Positions 31,398-41,289 of a stretch of 64,000 bases of DNA are shown here, in pieces (positions within the stretch are counted from its first letter, which is position 1; each line of letters begins with the position of its first letter). The notes under the pieces are model-generated. The model was not told the DNA's origin. It saw only the letters and a program-made list of their open reading frames with translations, and did no database searches. The position numbers and the translations under genes were made by a program. This stretch comes from Callorhinus ursinus (taxonomy: Eukaryota > Chordata > Mammalia > Carnivora > Otariidae): contig NW_020312867.1 in NCBI RefSeq assembly GCF_003265705.1, positions 2,117,615 to 2,181,614 of the forward strand. The letters run 5' to 3'.

Positions 31398-32060
31398 CAC
31401 CAGCCCTGTGAAGTGGGCTTCATTCCCTTCATTTTGCTGGCACAAAAACTGAGACTCAGAGATGTTCAGTCCTTACCCAAGGACACACAGCAGAGCAGGA
31501 TCCTAGCTGGATGCTCTCTGACCCCAAGGCCAGAGCCTGGGATCCTGGAAATGGGAGCTAAGAGCGACCACGAATGTCTTTGTATGTTACACTTGCAAGA
31601 AGAGTGGCCCAGAGAAGAGAAGGAATTCCCTCAAGGTCACATAGCTCATCAGTGTTCAAGCTGGGGCAAGACCTGGCGCCCACATTCCCGGTCTCACTAC
31701 CCTCTCGCTTCCTTCTCAAAGCTGCCCCGAAGGCCTGCTGTGCACAGAGGCCAAGACAAGACTCCAGGAGGGACAGAGACAGGAAAATACGCTGTCCCTT
31801 TGGGGAGAGGAGAACCCACCTTTCTATGTACAAAACAAAGGGGACCAGAAGAGCAATTACTTATGGAAATGTACTGTATGTCAGACAAGCCTAAAAGATA
31901 TTTCTCTCCACAAGTGTATATATTCTATCACCACCCTCCACAGGAGACACTGAGACCCAGAGAGGTCAGAGGACTTGCCCAGGGTCAGCAGGCTTATAAG
32001 GGGCAGGGGCAGGTTTGGAAACCAGATCTGTCTGTCACCAGGGTTTCTTCCAGTGGGCCC
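31398..32060 (-). mobile_element. three MIR SINE fragments in a row
   Basis: Reverse MIR modules occur at 31398-31550 ('acccaaggacacacagcaga'), 31570-31705 ('cctcaaggtcacatagctca') and 31870-32060 ('gaggacttgcccagggtcag'). A 222-codon open frame across them (31413-32081) is made largely of MIR translation and is not a gene. Confidence 0.65.
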
Positions 32061-32389
32061 GGCTACCACACAGGGAGCTAAGGGAGCCTTGAGGTCACCT
32101 ATGAATGGCGAATCAAAGAAGGCTGCATGGGGAAGGAGCCGCTGAGTTGTGCCTTTCTAAAGACTGAGCTGGGGACAGGGCTCCAGGTGGAGACGGGGAT
32201 AACTGGCAAAGTCTGGAGTTGGGACGGGACCGGCAGGCCCGGTGATGCCGAGGAAGGTGTGTGTGCAGAGGTTTGGAGGGACGGACCGTGGTAGGCCTCA
32301 GCTGCTGGGCAAGGACTGGACCCCGCCCCTCAGTGCTTCCCCGTCGCCTCCCCGGCATCCGGCTCCTCTGCCCTCCTCAGCCAGAGCAG
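32061..32389 (-). mobile_element. L2 LINE fragment
   Basis: 32105-32260 ('aaagaaggctgcatggggaa', 'gctgagttgtgcctttctaa') is reverse L2. 32261-32389 is unique GC-rich sequence. Confidence 0.55.
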
Positions 32390-32600
32390 GGACCGGGAAA
32401 TGGATGAGTCTGTTTATGAAGCCCATAATGTTGCCAGCAAAACAAGGCACTCAGCAGAGCAGCTCGGCACCTCTAATGGGATATTATTTATGTCATCTTC
32501 CTCCTGGCGCTGGAGCCATTACCGTCCTGGATGGCGTTCCGTCACCCTCCACTCCCCCAGTGATGTTCCAATGTCATGCTGAAGGATGTGCGCTGCCGTC
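32390..32600. promoter_or_regulatory. candidate conserved noncoding element
   Basis: Non-repetitive block with GTCTGTTTATGAAGCCC (forkhead-like), CTAATGGGATATTATTTATG and GAGCCATTACCG, keeping CpGs in between. Composition-based inference. Confidence 0.35.
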
Positions 32601-32689
32601 ATCATGGCTGGACCTGGGGGATGGGGCGCTGGGTGGGGCCAGTAGGGCAGCCCCCGACTCTGCCGGTCAGAGGTCACTGGGCCCACTCC

Positions 32690-32880
32690 TGCCAGGGGGA
32701 TCTAGCTTGTCCTGAGTTGCTGTTGGTGCAGGCCACCTTGCCAGGCATTAAGAATCCTCCCGTGGCTCCCCATTGCCCTGCAGATCAAGTACCCCCGCTC
32801 CAGTCAGTCAAGAAGGCCTCTCCAGGCTTGGGTCCACACTCACCTATCCAACCTCAGCTCTGGCACTTGTGAGTGAGTTC
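32690..32880 (+). mobile_element. L2 LINE fragment crossing the repeat edge
   Basis: 'cgtggctccccattgccctg' followed by 'cagatcaag' and, inside the inverted-repeat arm, 'aagaaggcctctccaggctt' and 'acctatccaacctcagctc' follow the L2 order 'tggctccccattgcctgcag ... aaggccctcc ... ctttccagcctcatctc'. The L2 thus runs through position 32791/32792. Confidence 0.5.
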
Positions 32881-33326
32881 TGGAATCAGACACACTGGTG
32901 CGCCAGACCCAATGTACGCGTCTTCCCAGGCTGGCTCCGTCACACCTGTCCCCTCCCACTCAGTGCCGAGCCTGGCCTCTGCCTTTGCCTCGTCTTCTAA
33001 CCCAGCTGCCTCAGGCTCCCCGGGGTGAAGACCAGCCTTCAGCATGGCCTCCGTCAAGCTGAGCTGCAGCAGCTGACCCTTGGGTCCAACCTAATTGGAG
33101 GGAGGCTCTGGCCCCTTCTGCCATTTTCGAGTTCGGATAAAGCAGCAGGTGCAGGGCTTGGGGTCCGGCTTCCCCGGGGGCTTCTCGGAGGTTCCAAGTA
33201 ACGACACCCACGGAGCAAATTGGGGGTCCTGAAGTCAGGAGAGAGGGGGAGCCACGAACTCGTGGACTGTTCCAGAGGATGGAGGCTCCGTGTAGCTTGT
33301 GCAAGTGCCACCCATGCGACCCAGCA
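32792..33326 (+). repeat. inverted duplication, left arm
   Basis: 535 bp that recurs in reverse complement at 35126-35660. I aligned the two arms by eye: no indels and 10 substitutions (98.1% identity), nine of them transitions. 32792-33033 is identical in both arms; all changes lie in 33034-33326. Boundaries are sharp. No gene is recognised inside. The outer edge is continuous with an L2, which suggests this is the original copy. Confidence 0.95.
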
Positions 33327-33965
33327 CCCTGCCACATGGCTCACATCTGGCCAGCCCAGAAACATGTCACCTTGTATTACCCTCCTCCCCAGCTCACTCC
33401 CTCTCCCCTTCATTCTTGAGGCCCTAGAATTGTACCCCCAGAAAGTAGGTAAGCCTTGCTTCCGCCTTCCGATTCAACTGCAACTTCCTCTCCTCCTGCT
33501 GAAGGACATGGGGCAAGTGAAGGACTGACTCTCTCTGAGCCTCAATTCTTCCACTATAAATGGAGGGTTGTGGCAGCATCAGGAATGCTTGCTTGCCCCG
33601 ACTGGGGCACCCCTCCCCAGGGTCAGACGCTCCATGTGCTGTTGGCACTGCCAGGAGCGCTCTTCGGACAACCCCACTGGCCCTTCGTGTTGACCTTAGA
33701 TGTGGTCTCCTGGGGGAGCACTCCCTGCTCCCCCCGTCCCTTGCCGTCCTCCAGACACCCCATCTTCTTTGCTTCCTCCCTGATTTCACTGAGCCGTGAA
33801 CTGCTTTCGCCTCTCCTGCCAGACTGAAAACCCCCGGAGGGCAGGGCTGTGGGTTTTGCTTGAGTTCATCGCACTATACTTAGTGCAGTGCCTGGAATAT
33901 GGTATGCGCTATGCGGGGCGGGGGGGGAGCAAGTCCATATCTTGAGTAAATGAGTGGATGAGCTT
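33327..33965 (+). mobile_element. MIR and L2 fragments in the spacer
   Basis: 33440-33590 ('aaggactgactctctctgag', 'cctcaattcttccactataa') is forward MIR. 33690-33965 ('ttctttgcttcctccctgat', 'aaacccccggagggcagggc', 'gtgcagtgcctggaatatgg') is forward L2. 33327-33440 is unrecognised. Confidence 0.6.
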
Positions 33966-34240
33966 CTTTAATTCCAGCCGTCACTCGGCATCCTAGGGAT
34001 TATCATCACCGTCAAGTTTGCTGATCCATCCATTGCTGCTTTTACTTTTCTAAATTCCTTCCTTCCTTGGATTTATTTTGTTATAGTTCCAGTATCTGAA
34101 TTTGACATTTTAATTAATTTTTTTCAATCTTGCTTTCTAACAAATGCATTAAAGGCTAAACATTTTCCTCTGAATATTATCTTGTCTGCTTGCCACCAGT
34201 TGGAGTAAAACATACTCTTATTACTTTTCAGCTCTAAATG
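33966..34240 (-). mobile_element. Old L1 fragment
   Basis: 'ttttcaatcttgctttctaa', 'caaatgcattaaaggctaaa' and 'cattttcctctgaatattat' are reverse L1 ORF2 text of an old subfamily. The first 60 bases are uncertain. Confidence 0.55.
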
Positions 34241-34378
34241 GCTTGTGTTTTATCTCCATTTTAGAAATGAAGAAACCGGGAGTCAAATGGGTGAAGGGAC
34301 GTACCCAAGGCCACAACATGAGAAAGGGGCAACAGAGCTGGGATTTGAGCTTAGGACTCTAGGATCCAGCCTCTCTCA
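34241..34378 (-). mobile_element. MIR SINE fragment
   Basis: 'ttttagaaatgaagaaaccg', 'acccaaggccacaacatgag' and 'gagctgggatttgagcttag' are reverse MIR. Confidence 0.75.
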
Positions 34379-34592
34379 TTCTCTCTTTCTATGTTTTTAA
34401 TTAAACCTTTTATTTTGAGATACTTATACATTCAAACGCAATTGTAAGAAATAATACAGAGAGATAACATGCACCCTGTATCCAGTTTTCCCCAATGAGA
34501 ACATCTTGCACAATTATAGCACAATATCACAAGGATATTGACGTACGATCCACCCACTGATCTTATTCAGATTTCCCCAGTTTTGCTTGTAT

Positions 34593-34635
<43 letters not shown>

Positions 34636-34690
34636 GCCACGCGGGGGGGGGGGGGTTCTAACAATGTGATCACATGTACCAATGCTCTTT
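34379..34690 (-). mobile_element. Old L1 fragment, interrupted by (GT)n
   Basis: 'gtaagaaataatacagagag', 'ctgtatccagttttccccaa' and 'acgatccacccactgatctt' are reverse L1M. The (GT)n/G-run lies inside it. Confidence 0.65.
34595..34655 (+). repeat. (GT)18 followed by a 13-G run
   Basis: GT dinucleotides at 34595-34630, 12 bases of other sequence, then G from 34643 to 34655. It lies in the spacer between the inverted arms. Confidence 0.95.
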
Positions 34691-35125
34691 GCAGTGTAAG
34701 ATGGTACATCCTAGGCTCTGAGGATGCTGAGCATCATTTCTACCAAGCGAGGGCTTTCACACTCTGTTCCTGGAAACAAGCCAAACCTTGTTGTGTACTT
34801 TCATTTTCCCCTGGGCCTGAGCCTCAGCTGAGCTTCCCTTTAGGGGCCCAAGCCCTGTACAGCAGAGTGCCTTGGAGCCCAGACTTGACTGCTGCTGGCT
34901 GACAGTGAGCATCTCTGAAACCCTCTCCCAGTTTGTTTCCACCTCTAGTTGATCCCCCAGTAGACCAGCCCTAAGCTGACCTCTCCTTTTGCAGGCTGTT
35001 GGCCCCATGTGGGTATGAAGCTGGGAGCCTGCCCAGCGTGGCTTGGGGAACACCTAACAGCCCCACCCACCTCAGCAGTTCTCATGGGAGCTGAGGATTG
35101 GGCATTCCCCCCCAGCACAGCCGCC
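34691..35125. other. unique stretch, no gene seen
   Basis: Mixed unique sequence up to the inner edge of the right arm, with a C7 run just before it (35107-35113). Confidence 0.4.
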
Positions 35126-35660
35126 TGCTGGGCTGCGTGGGTGGCACTTGCACAATCCACACGGAGCCTCCATCCTCTGGAACAGTCCACGAGTTCGTGG
35201 CTCCCCCTCTCTCCTGACTTCAGGACCCCCAATTTGCTCCATGGGTGCCGTTACTTGGAACCTCCGAGAAGCCCCCGGGGAAGCCGGACCCCAAGCCCTG
35301 CACCTGCTGCTTTATCCGAACTCGAAAATGGCAGAAGGGGCCAGAGCCTCCCTCCGATTAGGTTGGACCCAAGGGTCAGCTGCTGCAGCTCAGCTTGACG
35401 GAGGCCGTGCTGAAGGCCGGTCTTCACCCCGGGGAGCCTGAGGCAGCTGGGTTAGAAGACGAGGCAAAGGCAGAGGCCAGGCTCGGCACTGAGTGGGAGG
35501 GGACAGGTGTGACGGAGCCAGCCTGGGAAGACGCGTACATTGGGTCTGGCGCACCAGTGTGTCTGATTCCAGAACTCACTCACAAGTGCCAGAGCTGAGG
35601 TTGGATAGGTGAGTGTGGACCCAAGCCTGGAGAGGCCTTCTTGACTGACTGGAGCGGGGG
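35126..35660 (-). repeat. inverted duplication, right arm
   Basis: Reverse complement of 32792-33326 with 10 substitutions and no gaps; positions pair so that the two coordinates sum to 68452. The outer flank from 35661 is a G-rich run with no L2 text, which suggests this is the derived copy. Open frames in both arms (for example 35395-35598) exist because the DNA is nearly identical, and I do not read them as genes. Confidence 0.95.
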
Positions 35661-35849
35661 GGTGGGGTGGGGGCAGAGGCTCCAGGTGTTCTTTTCCCTT
35701 TCTTTCCCTGGTCTCCTCTTGCGGAATAAGGGTGGGGTTCGGGGGACAGCCCAGGTGGTCTGTGCTCGTCAGCAGGGAATCTGGCTCTGAGTGCCGCGCC
35801 AGACCCCGGCGGCCTGCCTGGCATTCCGAAAAGCTTCAGGTTCTCCCAC

Positions 35850-36295
35850 CTGGAATATCAGCCCCCTTCTAGCAGACCTCCCTGACGTCTGCCCACACCC
35901 CCAACCTCAGACAGATGCTTAAAATCCCAGAGTCCACCGTGCCCTACCCCTGCTCAAGTCCCTTCAGTGGCTCCCAGCCCCTGAGACAGGGTCCAAATTC
36001 CTTCTCTCAGCATTCAAGAGTCCCTTGATGTCATGTCCCCTCCCCTGCCTCCTCCCCCTCCTCGTCTCCCCCTACCAACACACACATACCCCTGGAGCCC
36101 ACAGCTCCTCCCACACCTCTCCGTGCCTCTGCTTTTGCTGTTCCCTCCACCAGGAACACGGGAACACAGAGCCCCTGGACGGCCTGCTCCCATGCTGCTT
36201 GCTCAGAGACTCCACCCTGAACTTCACGTGCTGCTTCCTAGCAGCCCCCAGCACATGGCTTCTTCCAGCATCAGAGCACAAGTAGTAGTCACCGT
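35850..36295 (+). mobile_element. L2 LINE 3' region
   Basis: 'cagtggctcccagcccctga', 'acagggtccaaattccttct', 'cctctgcttttgctgttccc' and 'accctgaacttcacgtgctg' are forward L2. 35661-35849 is G-rich unique sequence. Confidence 0.75.
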
Positions 36296-36470
36296 AGGTC
36301 AGTATCCCTTGTTCACTGAGCCATCCTGGTAGCAGGTGCTATGCTAAAGCACACTTGAATACATCCCTCATTGACGCCGTACATCTTTGACCATCCCCAT
36401 TTTACAGATGAAGAAACCGAGGCTCAGGCGTATAGGAAATTCTCCCAAGGCAGGCCAAGTGAAGGCCAGG
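36296..36470 (-). mobile_element. MIR SINE fragment
   Basis: 'ggtagcaggtgctatgctaa' and 'ccattttacagatgaagaaa' followed by 'ccgaggctcagg' are reverse MIR. Confidence 0.75.
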
Positions 36471-36674
36471 CATTCTGAGCCCAGAGTGAGTAATTGTAAC
36501 TCCTCTGTTGTGCCCCTTTGCTATGAGTGCCCCAACTTTGGGGGCCTAGTGGGGAGAGGACTGTGTGGTTCATTGAGATTCCACCAACACTTAATACCCC
36601 AGGCCCAGGAGTGGTAGGTGCATTTATTAGCATCAAGGTGCTTTGACTGGAGTATGAGATAAACAGTGGCTGAG

Positions 36675-36845
36675 TAAAGGCATCCTGCACTTTTCTGAGC
36701 ACCTACTATGTGCCGGGCACTGTTCTAGGCGCTAGGAATAGGGCAGTAAGCAAAACACAAAACTCTCGGCCCTCAGGGAGTCTGGTGTTGGGGCGGGCAG
36801 TGTGCTGGAGAGAAATGGGCCAAGTGAAAATAAGCAGCTGGGAGG
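36675..36845 (-). mobile_element. L2 LINE 3' fragment
   Basis: 'tgagcacctactatgtgccg', 'ggcactgttctaggcgctag' and 'gccctcagggagtctggtgt' are reverse L2. 36471-36674 is unique. Confidence 0.75.
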
Positions 36846-37234
36846 GAGGGTGCATGGGCCCGCTCCCTCCTCTCCCCCCCCAACCCTATCTCCCTTCACC
36901 TCCCTGCCTGGCATCTAACAGGCTCAGAACAAACGGCCCACGGCCCACGGCCCACGGGAGGAGCCAGCCCACCTCCTCCCGCAGCCTGGGCTGTGACGCG
37001 GGCGGCACTAAAAGGAGCAGCCGAATTACTTCTTCCTTGTTGGCCTTATTTATGGCCCTCGCTGCCTTCGCTCCTGCCCTCCAGCCCAGGCCCGGAGGAA
37101 GAGAGAGCAGGCCTGCTGGGACCTGCCTGATGCCTGGTGACCGTGGGGACGCTGTCCTGAGCAGGGGTGGGTTTGGGGACCTGGGTCACTGCTTTGCGTC
37201 CGTCAGCCCCAGTGCTAACCAAAGTCACTTCCAT
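36846..37234. promoter_or_regulatory. unique GC-rich stretch with a candidate element
   Basis: 36935-36955 has three tandem copies of GGCCCAC(G). 36985-37080 combines CpGs (GACGCGGGCGGC, CCGAATTAC) with GGCCTTATTTATGGCCC, an MEF2-like site inside an inverted repeat GGCC...GGCC. A weak regulatory candidate, composition only. Confidence 0.3.
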
Positions 37235-37475
37235 CAGGAAGCCTCAAACATCTCAAGTGGGGGGGCCGCAGAGGGGCCTGACCTTTATTGAGACCTCCGT
37301 GCCAGCCCCTTCATGCACATAATTGCCTTCAATCCCCACAATCATCCTATTGCTTGATTTTAGAAAGGAGGAAACAGAGGCTCAGAGAGGTTAATTAATG
37401 GGCCCAGAGTCACACAGCAAGTAAAAGGCAGATCAGGATTTGAACTCAGGTTGGTCGGATTCAAAGACCTTCACG
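37235..37475 (-). mobile_element. MIR SINE fragment
   Basis: 'gaccttta ttgagacctcc', 'aggaggaaacagaggctcag' and 'gtcacacagcaagtaaaagg' are reverse MIR. Confidence 0.8.
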
Positions 37476-37584
37476 GTTCCCTCTAGAACTCTGGTTTCCA
37501 AGGTGACTTTTTCCCTCTTGGGCAGCTCCTAGCAAAGGCTGGGGCAAATCACGAGCGGGCTGCAGACTGGGCATAGAGGGCTCT

Positions 37585-37745
37585 TGTAGCAGTGTGGGCT
37601 GTAAGACCACACGAGCCTGAAGTCCTGGTCCTGACTGTGCCACAGCATGGCCCCGACACCGCAGGCAAGTCTCTTTCCCTGGCTGGGCCTTCCCCCACCT
37701 GTCAAGGGGACATGATCATATCCTTCCTCTTGACCTGTGGCTAAG
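37585..37745 (+). mobile_element. MIR SINE fragment
   Basis: 'tcctggtcctgactgtgcca', 'ggcaagtctctttccctggc' and 'tgtcaaggggacatgatcat' are forward MIR. Confidence 0.65.
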
Positions 37746-37804
37746 GGTGGACGAGACGCCAGGCAGGAACGTCTTTGGAGAAGGCGCCGTCTGGAAACAG
37801 GGCA

Positions 37805-38045
37805 GTTATGGCACGATCGAAATCCAGGAGAGGGTGAAAAACAAAAAAGGGAGTTTTTATTGTTCCAGCATCAGTAGCAGCATCTTTGCGGTAAACTTCC
37901 CCTGTTTACAGCCATTAGAAGCCATTATTGCCGTGGCTAGGGCAGATGCACACCCCTGACCTTGACGCGTGTCTGACAGCTTCAGGCAGCAATCTGGGGA
38001 CGAGGAGTCATTTTGGCAGCATTTAAAGGGCCACAGGGGCTGGAG
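37805..38045. promoter_or_regulatory. candidate conserved noncoding element
   Basis: Non-repetitive, with GTGAAAAACAAAAAAGGG, TTTTTATTGTTCC (SOX/forkhead-like), GGTAAACTTCCCCTGTTTACAGCC (two inverted forkhead-type sites GTAAAC/GTTTAC), GAAGCCATTATTGCC and GCATTTAAAGGG. Keeps CpGs (GATCGAAAT, TTGCGG, TTGCCG, GACGCG). Inferred from composition only. Confidence 0.4.
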
Positions 38046-38845
38046 GCCTTTTCCGGTGCCATCCCCGCCCCCAACTCCTGGCCCGCAACCTCTGCCAGTC
38101 TGAGGGCTGACGAAGGGGCCAACCTGGGCTCCATGTGCTCGGGGACACCCCGCCCTCCTGAGGGGTCTCCAGGTCACCAGCTTGAGTTTGTGACCCTAGG
38201 AGGGCAATAGGGAGTGAGGAACGAGGACTGCGGGGACCTCAGAAGAGTTGAGTCCAACCCCCTCCTGTGTGCAAGAAAGGAAGCGACAGGGACATGCCCA
38301 AGGGCAGAAGAAGAGAGTCAGAATGACTGGCACTCGGAGCCTCGGCTCTGAGATGCTGACGGGGGCAATCTGGGGCAGAGAGGAGGCTTCTATATTATGT
38401 TGCATAGGCAGCTCGAATAGAGCAGGAAGGCTTCCAGAAGAGCAGCCCCTGGGCATGGGCAGCTCCAAGCCAAGCTCCTTCCCACCAGCTTCCAAGGCCT
38501 GTAAGAGAAAGAGAGGAAGAGAGACCACGAGAGAAGGTGGGCAGCTGCTACAAGATGCAGAATCAGCACATTTTTCTCAAAACCCTTACTTTCCTTTTCT
38601 GCCCAGCTCCCCTTTTCTGCTTTTTTAAATAACTTTTCTCCAAAGTATTCAGTCGCCCCAAGAGTTTCTCTTCATTCCCCTTTAACAAACTCTTTTCTCA
38701 GAAAAGAATTTAAAATCTCATTCACATTCAAGTGTAAATGACTAACAACAGCTCTAAGGCAGTGGCTCTCTCTTACATTGTAGCAGAACTATAAGAAAGA
38801 AGTGGGAAGAGAGCCACACATCTCCCCTCCCCCACCTAATTACAA
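38046..38845. other. unique stretch, no gene seen
   Basis: 38215-38345 ('gagttgagtccaaccccctc') resembles an old MIR3/L3-type relic in reverse. 38600-38740 is AT-rich and unique. No coding region supported. Confidence 0.4.
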
Positions 38846-39130
38846 ACCTGTCCTTCGCTGGTAAGCTCTTATCCTTCCAGACCTATATTCAAAAGTCTCT
38901 CCTCCAGAAAGCCTTCTTTAACTCGTGGACCCTGGTTATACACCCTCACAAAACTGAGTTCCTTCTCTTCGGGGACCTATGTCTTTTGGTGTGATTATTT
39001 GATGAACATTGTCACCTGCACTAAACGATGAGATCCCTAAGGGCACCTTTTGCTCTCCGGTGCATCTCAGGGCTTAGTAAAGCCCCTGGAACATAGGAGA
39101 TGCTCAATCAATATCTTTTGAATGACTGCA
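38846..39130 (+). mobile_element. L2 LINE 3' end
   Basis: 'cctccagaaagccttcttta', 'aaacgatgagatccctaagg', 'agatgctcaatcaatatctt' and 'ttgaatgact' are forward L2. Confidence 0.8.
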
Positions 39131-39164
39131 TAAATTACCAAATGAGCAAAACTTCGGGCAGCTA

Positions 39165-39660
39165 TAAAGTCTGGACTCTGCCTTCATTCCATGAAGAACC
39201 ACCTCTCAGCCTCCTGCAAGCATTAATTCTCCTATGACACCGTGGTAGGTCCTGTTGGCGCCCCATCCAGACCTCTTCTCCCCTCCCCCCTGCTCCTGTA
39301 CGGTTGAAGCCCCCATGACAGCTGCTCCCTTCTCTGCAAAACTGCCCTTGCTGACCAGGGTCAACTCTTCTGGGGGGTTACGCCCTCCATCTCGCTCGCT
39401 GGGGCAGCCCACACCAATGATGGCTGACAATGTGGTACAAAAGGCTGGCCCCCTTGTCTCAAGTCAGGACAACCCTGTGGTGCAATTTATACCCCAGAGC
39501 CCACTGTAGGCCAGGCCAAGGATAGCCTTTATCTTCTCTCTCCTGTCCTTTCCCTCCTCTACTGCTTTTCTTGAAGGGCACTTTCTGAGTCAATCCCATG
39601 CACCAAATCCCTCTGCTTCTAGGACCCCAACCTGAGACAGGCACTCCTAAGTCTTCCATG
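39165..39660 (+). mobile_element. LTR-like dispersed repeat
   Basis: Ends with 'ccctctgcttctaggacccc' and 'aacctgagacaggca', the same kind of terminus as at 5812 ('aacccaatctaagacag'). The body is unique to me. Family uncertain. Confidence 0.4.
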
Positions 39661-39684
39661 GGCTCTGGGTTAATGACATCTCCC

Positions 39685-39940
39685 TACTGGGAGATTACTA
39701 TTCATTAAGCACCTACTGTGTGCTTGAATCCATGCTGGATGCTTCATATCTATCATGTAATCCTCACAACCAGCTAATGGGATAGATCTTATTATCATCT
39801 CCATATTATGGAAGAAAAAATGGAGGCTCAGAGCAGGTATATGACTTGCTCAAGTTCATACAGTTGACAAGGGGTAGGAGAGGGATTTGAACCCCATTCT
39901 GGCTGGTGAGGGGATGACAGCTGCTTATTGTACTACAGGG
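39685..39940 (-). mobile_element. MIR SINE, nearly full
   Basis: 'ttcattaagcacctactgtg', 'atggaggctcagagcaggta', 'gacttgctcaagttcataca' and 'gggatttgaaccccattctg' are reverse MIR. Confidence 0.8.
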
Positions 39941-39958
39941 TGACTACAGTTGGAATAC

Positions 39959-40010
39959 CACACACACACACACACATACACACACACACACACACACGTG
40001 CACGCACAGG
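39959..40010 (+). repeat. (CA)n microsatellite
   Basis: CA dinucleotides with one CATA interruption, ending in a CGTGCACGCACA variant. Confidence 0.95.
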
Positions 40011-40019
40011 AGAAAACAA

Positions 40020-40740
40020 CCCTGTCAGGAGTCGGGGAGGATGGTGAGGAGGGCCTCTCAAAGGAGAAAACACCTGAGTCCAAGAGAATGCTCTCCAGGT
40101 GGATGAAGCAGAGGGAGGGCACACAAGACAGAGGAACAGCAGGTGCAAAAAGCAAGGATGCAGACAGAAGCATGTCTTCTTTGCGGTTCCAGCCGAGTGC
40201 ACAGTACATGGAGGGGTGTGCTGCGGGCATAGGCTAGGATCAGATCGGGAGAGGCTTTGGCCGCTCAGACAAGGAATCTAGACTTAGTCCTACCATAAGT
40301 TGGACACTGCTGTTGACTTTTAAGCAGCGGAGTAACGTGGTGTCTTTCGGTTTAAGAAAATCACTCATGTCCAGGAACGTTGTATTTTAGGGCTATGGGC
40401 ATAAAGAGAAGTAGGTGTATTCAAGAGAGAGTGATAGAGGAGGTAAAAATAGCAGGTTTGGGGGTGCTGGACATGGGAGTTGAGGGAGAGGGAGGGGTCC
40501 GGGGAAACGATGCCCAGGTGTCTGTCTTGGATGGGGCCTCTCGCTGAAGTGAGCAAATAAATAAAGGTGGGTTGGGGAGGAGGAGGAGGAGTTCAGTTTG
40601 GGACCTGCCCAACTGGAGGGTCCCCCAGGGGGACTGTTCAGGGGGCAGTGGATACGTGGTTCATCTCGCCTGTCGTTCAGGACGGGGTGGAAGTTGAAGT
40701 TAGTTTCAAAAACTCTGATGCGCTTTGTGATGTCGTACAT
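40020..40740 (-). mobile_element. L2 LINE fragment, long
   Basis: About 720 bp of reverse L2: 'aacagcaggtgcaaaaagca', 'aggctttggccgctcagaca', 'agcggagtaacgtggtgtct', 'atgggagttgagggagaggg' and 'gttcagtttgggacctgccc'. Contains a (GGA) repeat near 40577-40590. Confidence 0.75.
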
Positions 40741-40894
40741 AGACAGGGAGGGGGCGGGTAGCAGAAGAAAACCTTGGTCATAAAAATAGTGAGGGCGACG
40801 GGTCTAACCCAGTCTTTGGTGTTGAAGTTTACTGTCCCAGGTGAGCAGGCCGGAGTTGAATTCTCTCAAATGCAGCTCTTTGGACTTTTTCAAG

Positions 40895-41092
40895 AAAAAA
40901 AAATTTTTTTTAAGATTTTATTTATTTATTTGAGAGCGAGAGAGCACAAGTGGGGGGTGGAGTGGCAGAGGAAGAGGGAGAAGCAGACTCCACACTGAGC
41001 AGGGAGCCCGATGAGGGACTGGATGCCAGGACGCTGGGATCATGACCCGAGCCGAAGGCAGATGCTTAACCGACTGAGCCACCCAGGCGCCA
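40895..41092 (-). mobile_element. SINEC
   Basis: Reverse SINEC with A/T tail, 'gggactggatgccagga' (altered B-box region) and head 'tgagccacccaggcgcc'. Target duplication GGACTTTTTCAA (40882-40893) versus GGACTTCTTCAA (41093-41104), one mismatch. 40741-40881 and 41105-41289 hold nothing recognised apart from an A11 run at 41219-41230. Confidence 0.93.
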
Positions 41093-41289
41093 GGACTTCT
41101 TCAAATTCTTTAGGATCATAGCTTCCTGCTGCCAGGTGCCACCCCCAGCCTCCCCACCCCACCCCTATCCTTTCTCCACCCCTCTCCCACGTAGCCTTTC
41201 CAAAAAAAGAATAGGGGAAAAAAAAAAAACCTGGTGGAATGGATGATTTGGGAGCTGAAAACCTCCAAATGGGGAGGTTATATCCTGGA

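Noticed and set aside
31413..32081. 222-codon open frame on +
   Set aside because: It is built mostly of translated reverse MIR modules ('acccaaggacacacagc' and similar) and has no known domain.
32854..35598. Same 67-codon frame in both inverted arms, as conserved coding sequence
   Set aside because: The arms are 98% identical DNA, so any frame is shared. There is no domain or bias toward silent changes that I can see.
39925..40237. Frames of 89-101 codons over the CA repeat
   Set aside because: Microsatellite plus L2 translation.
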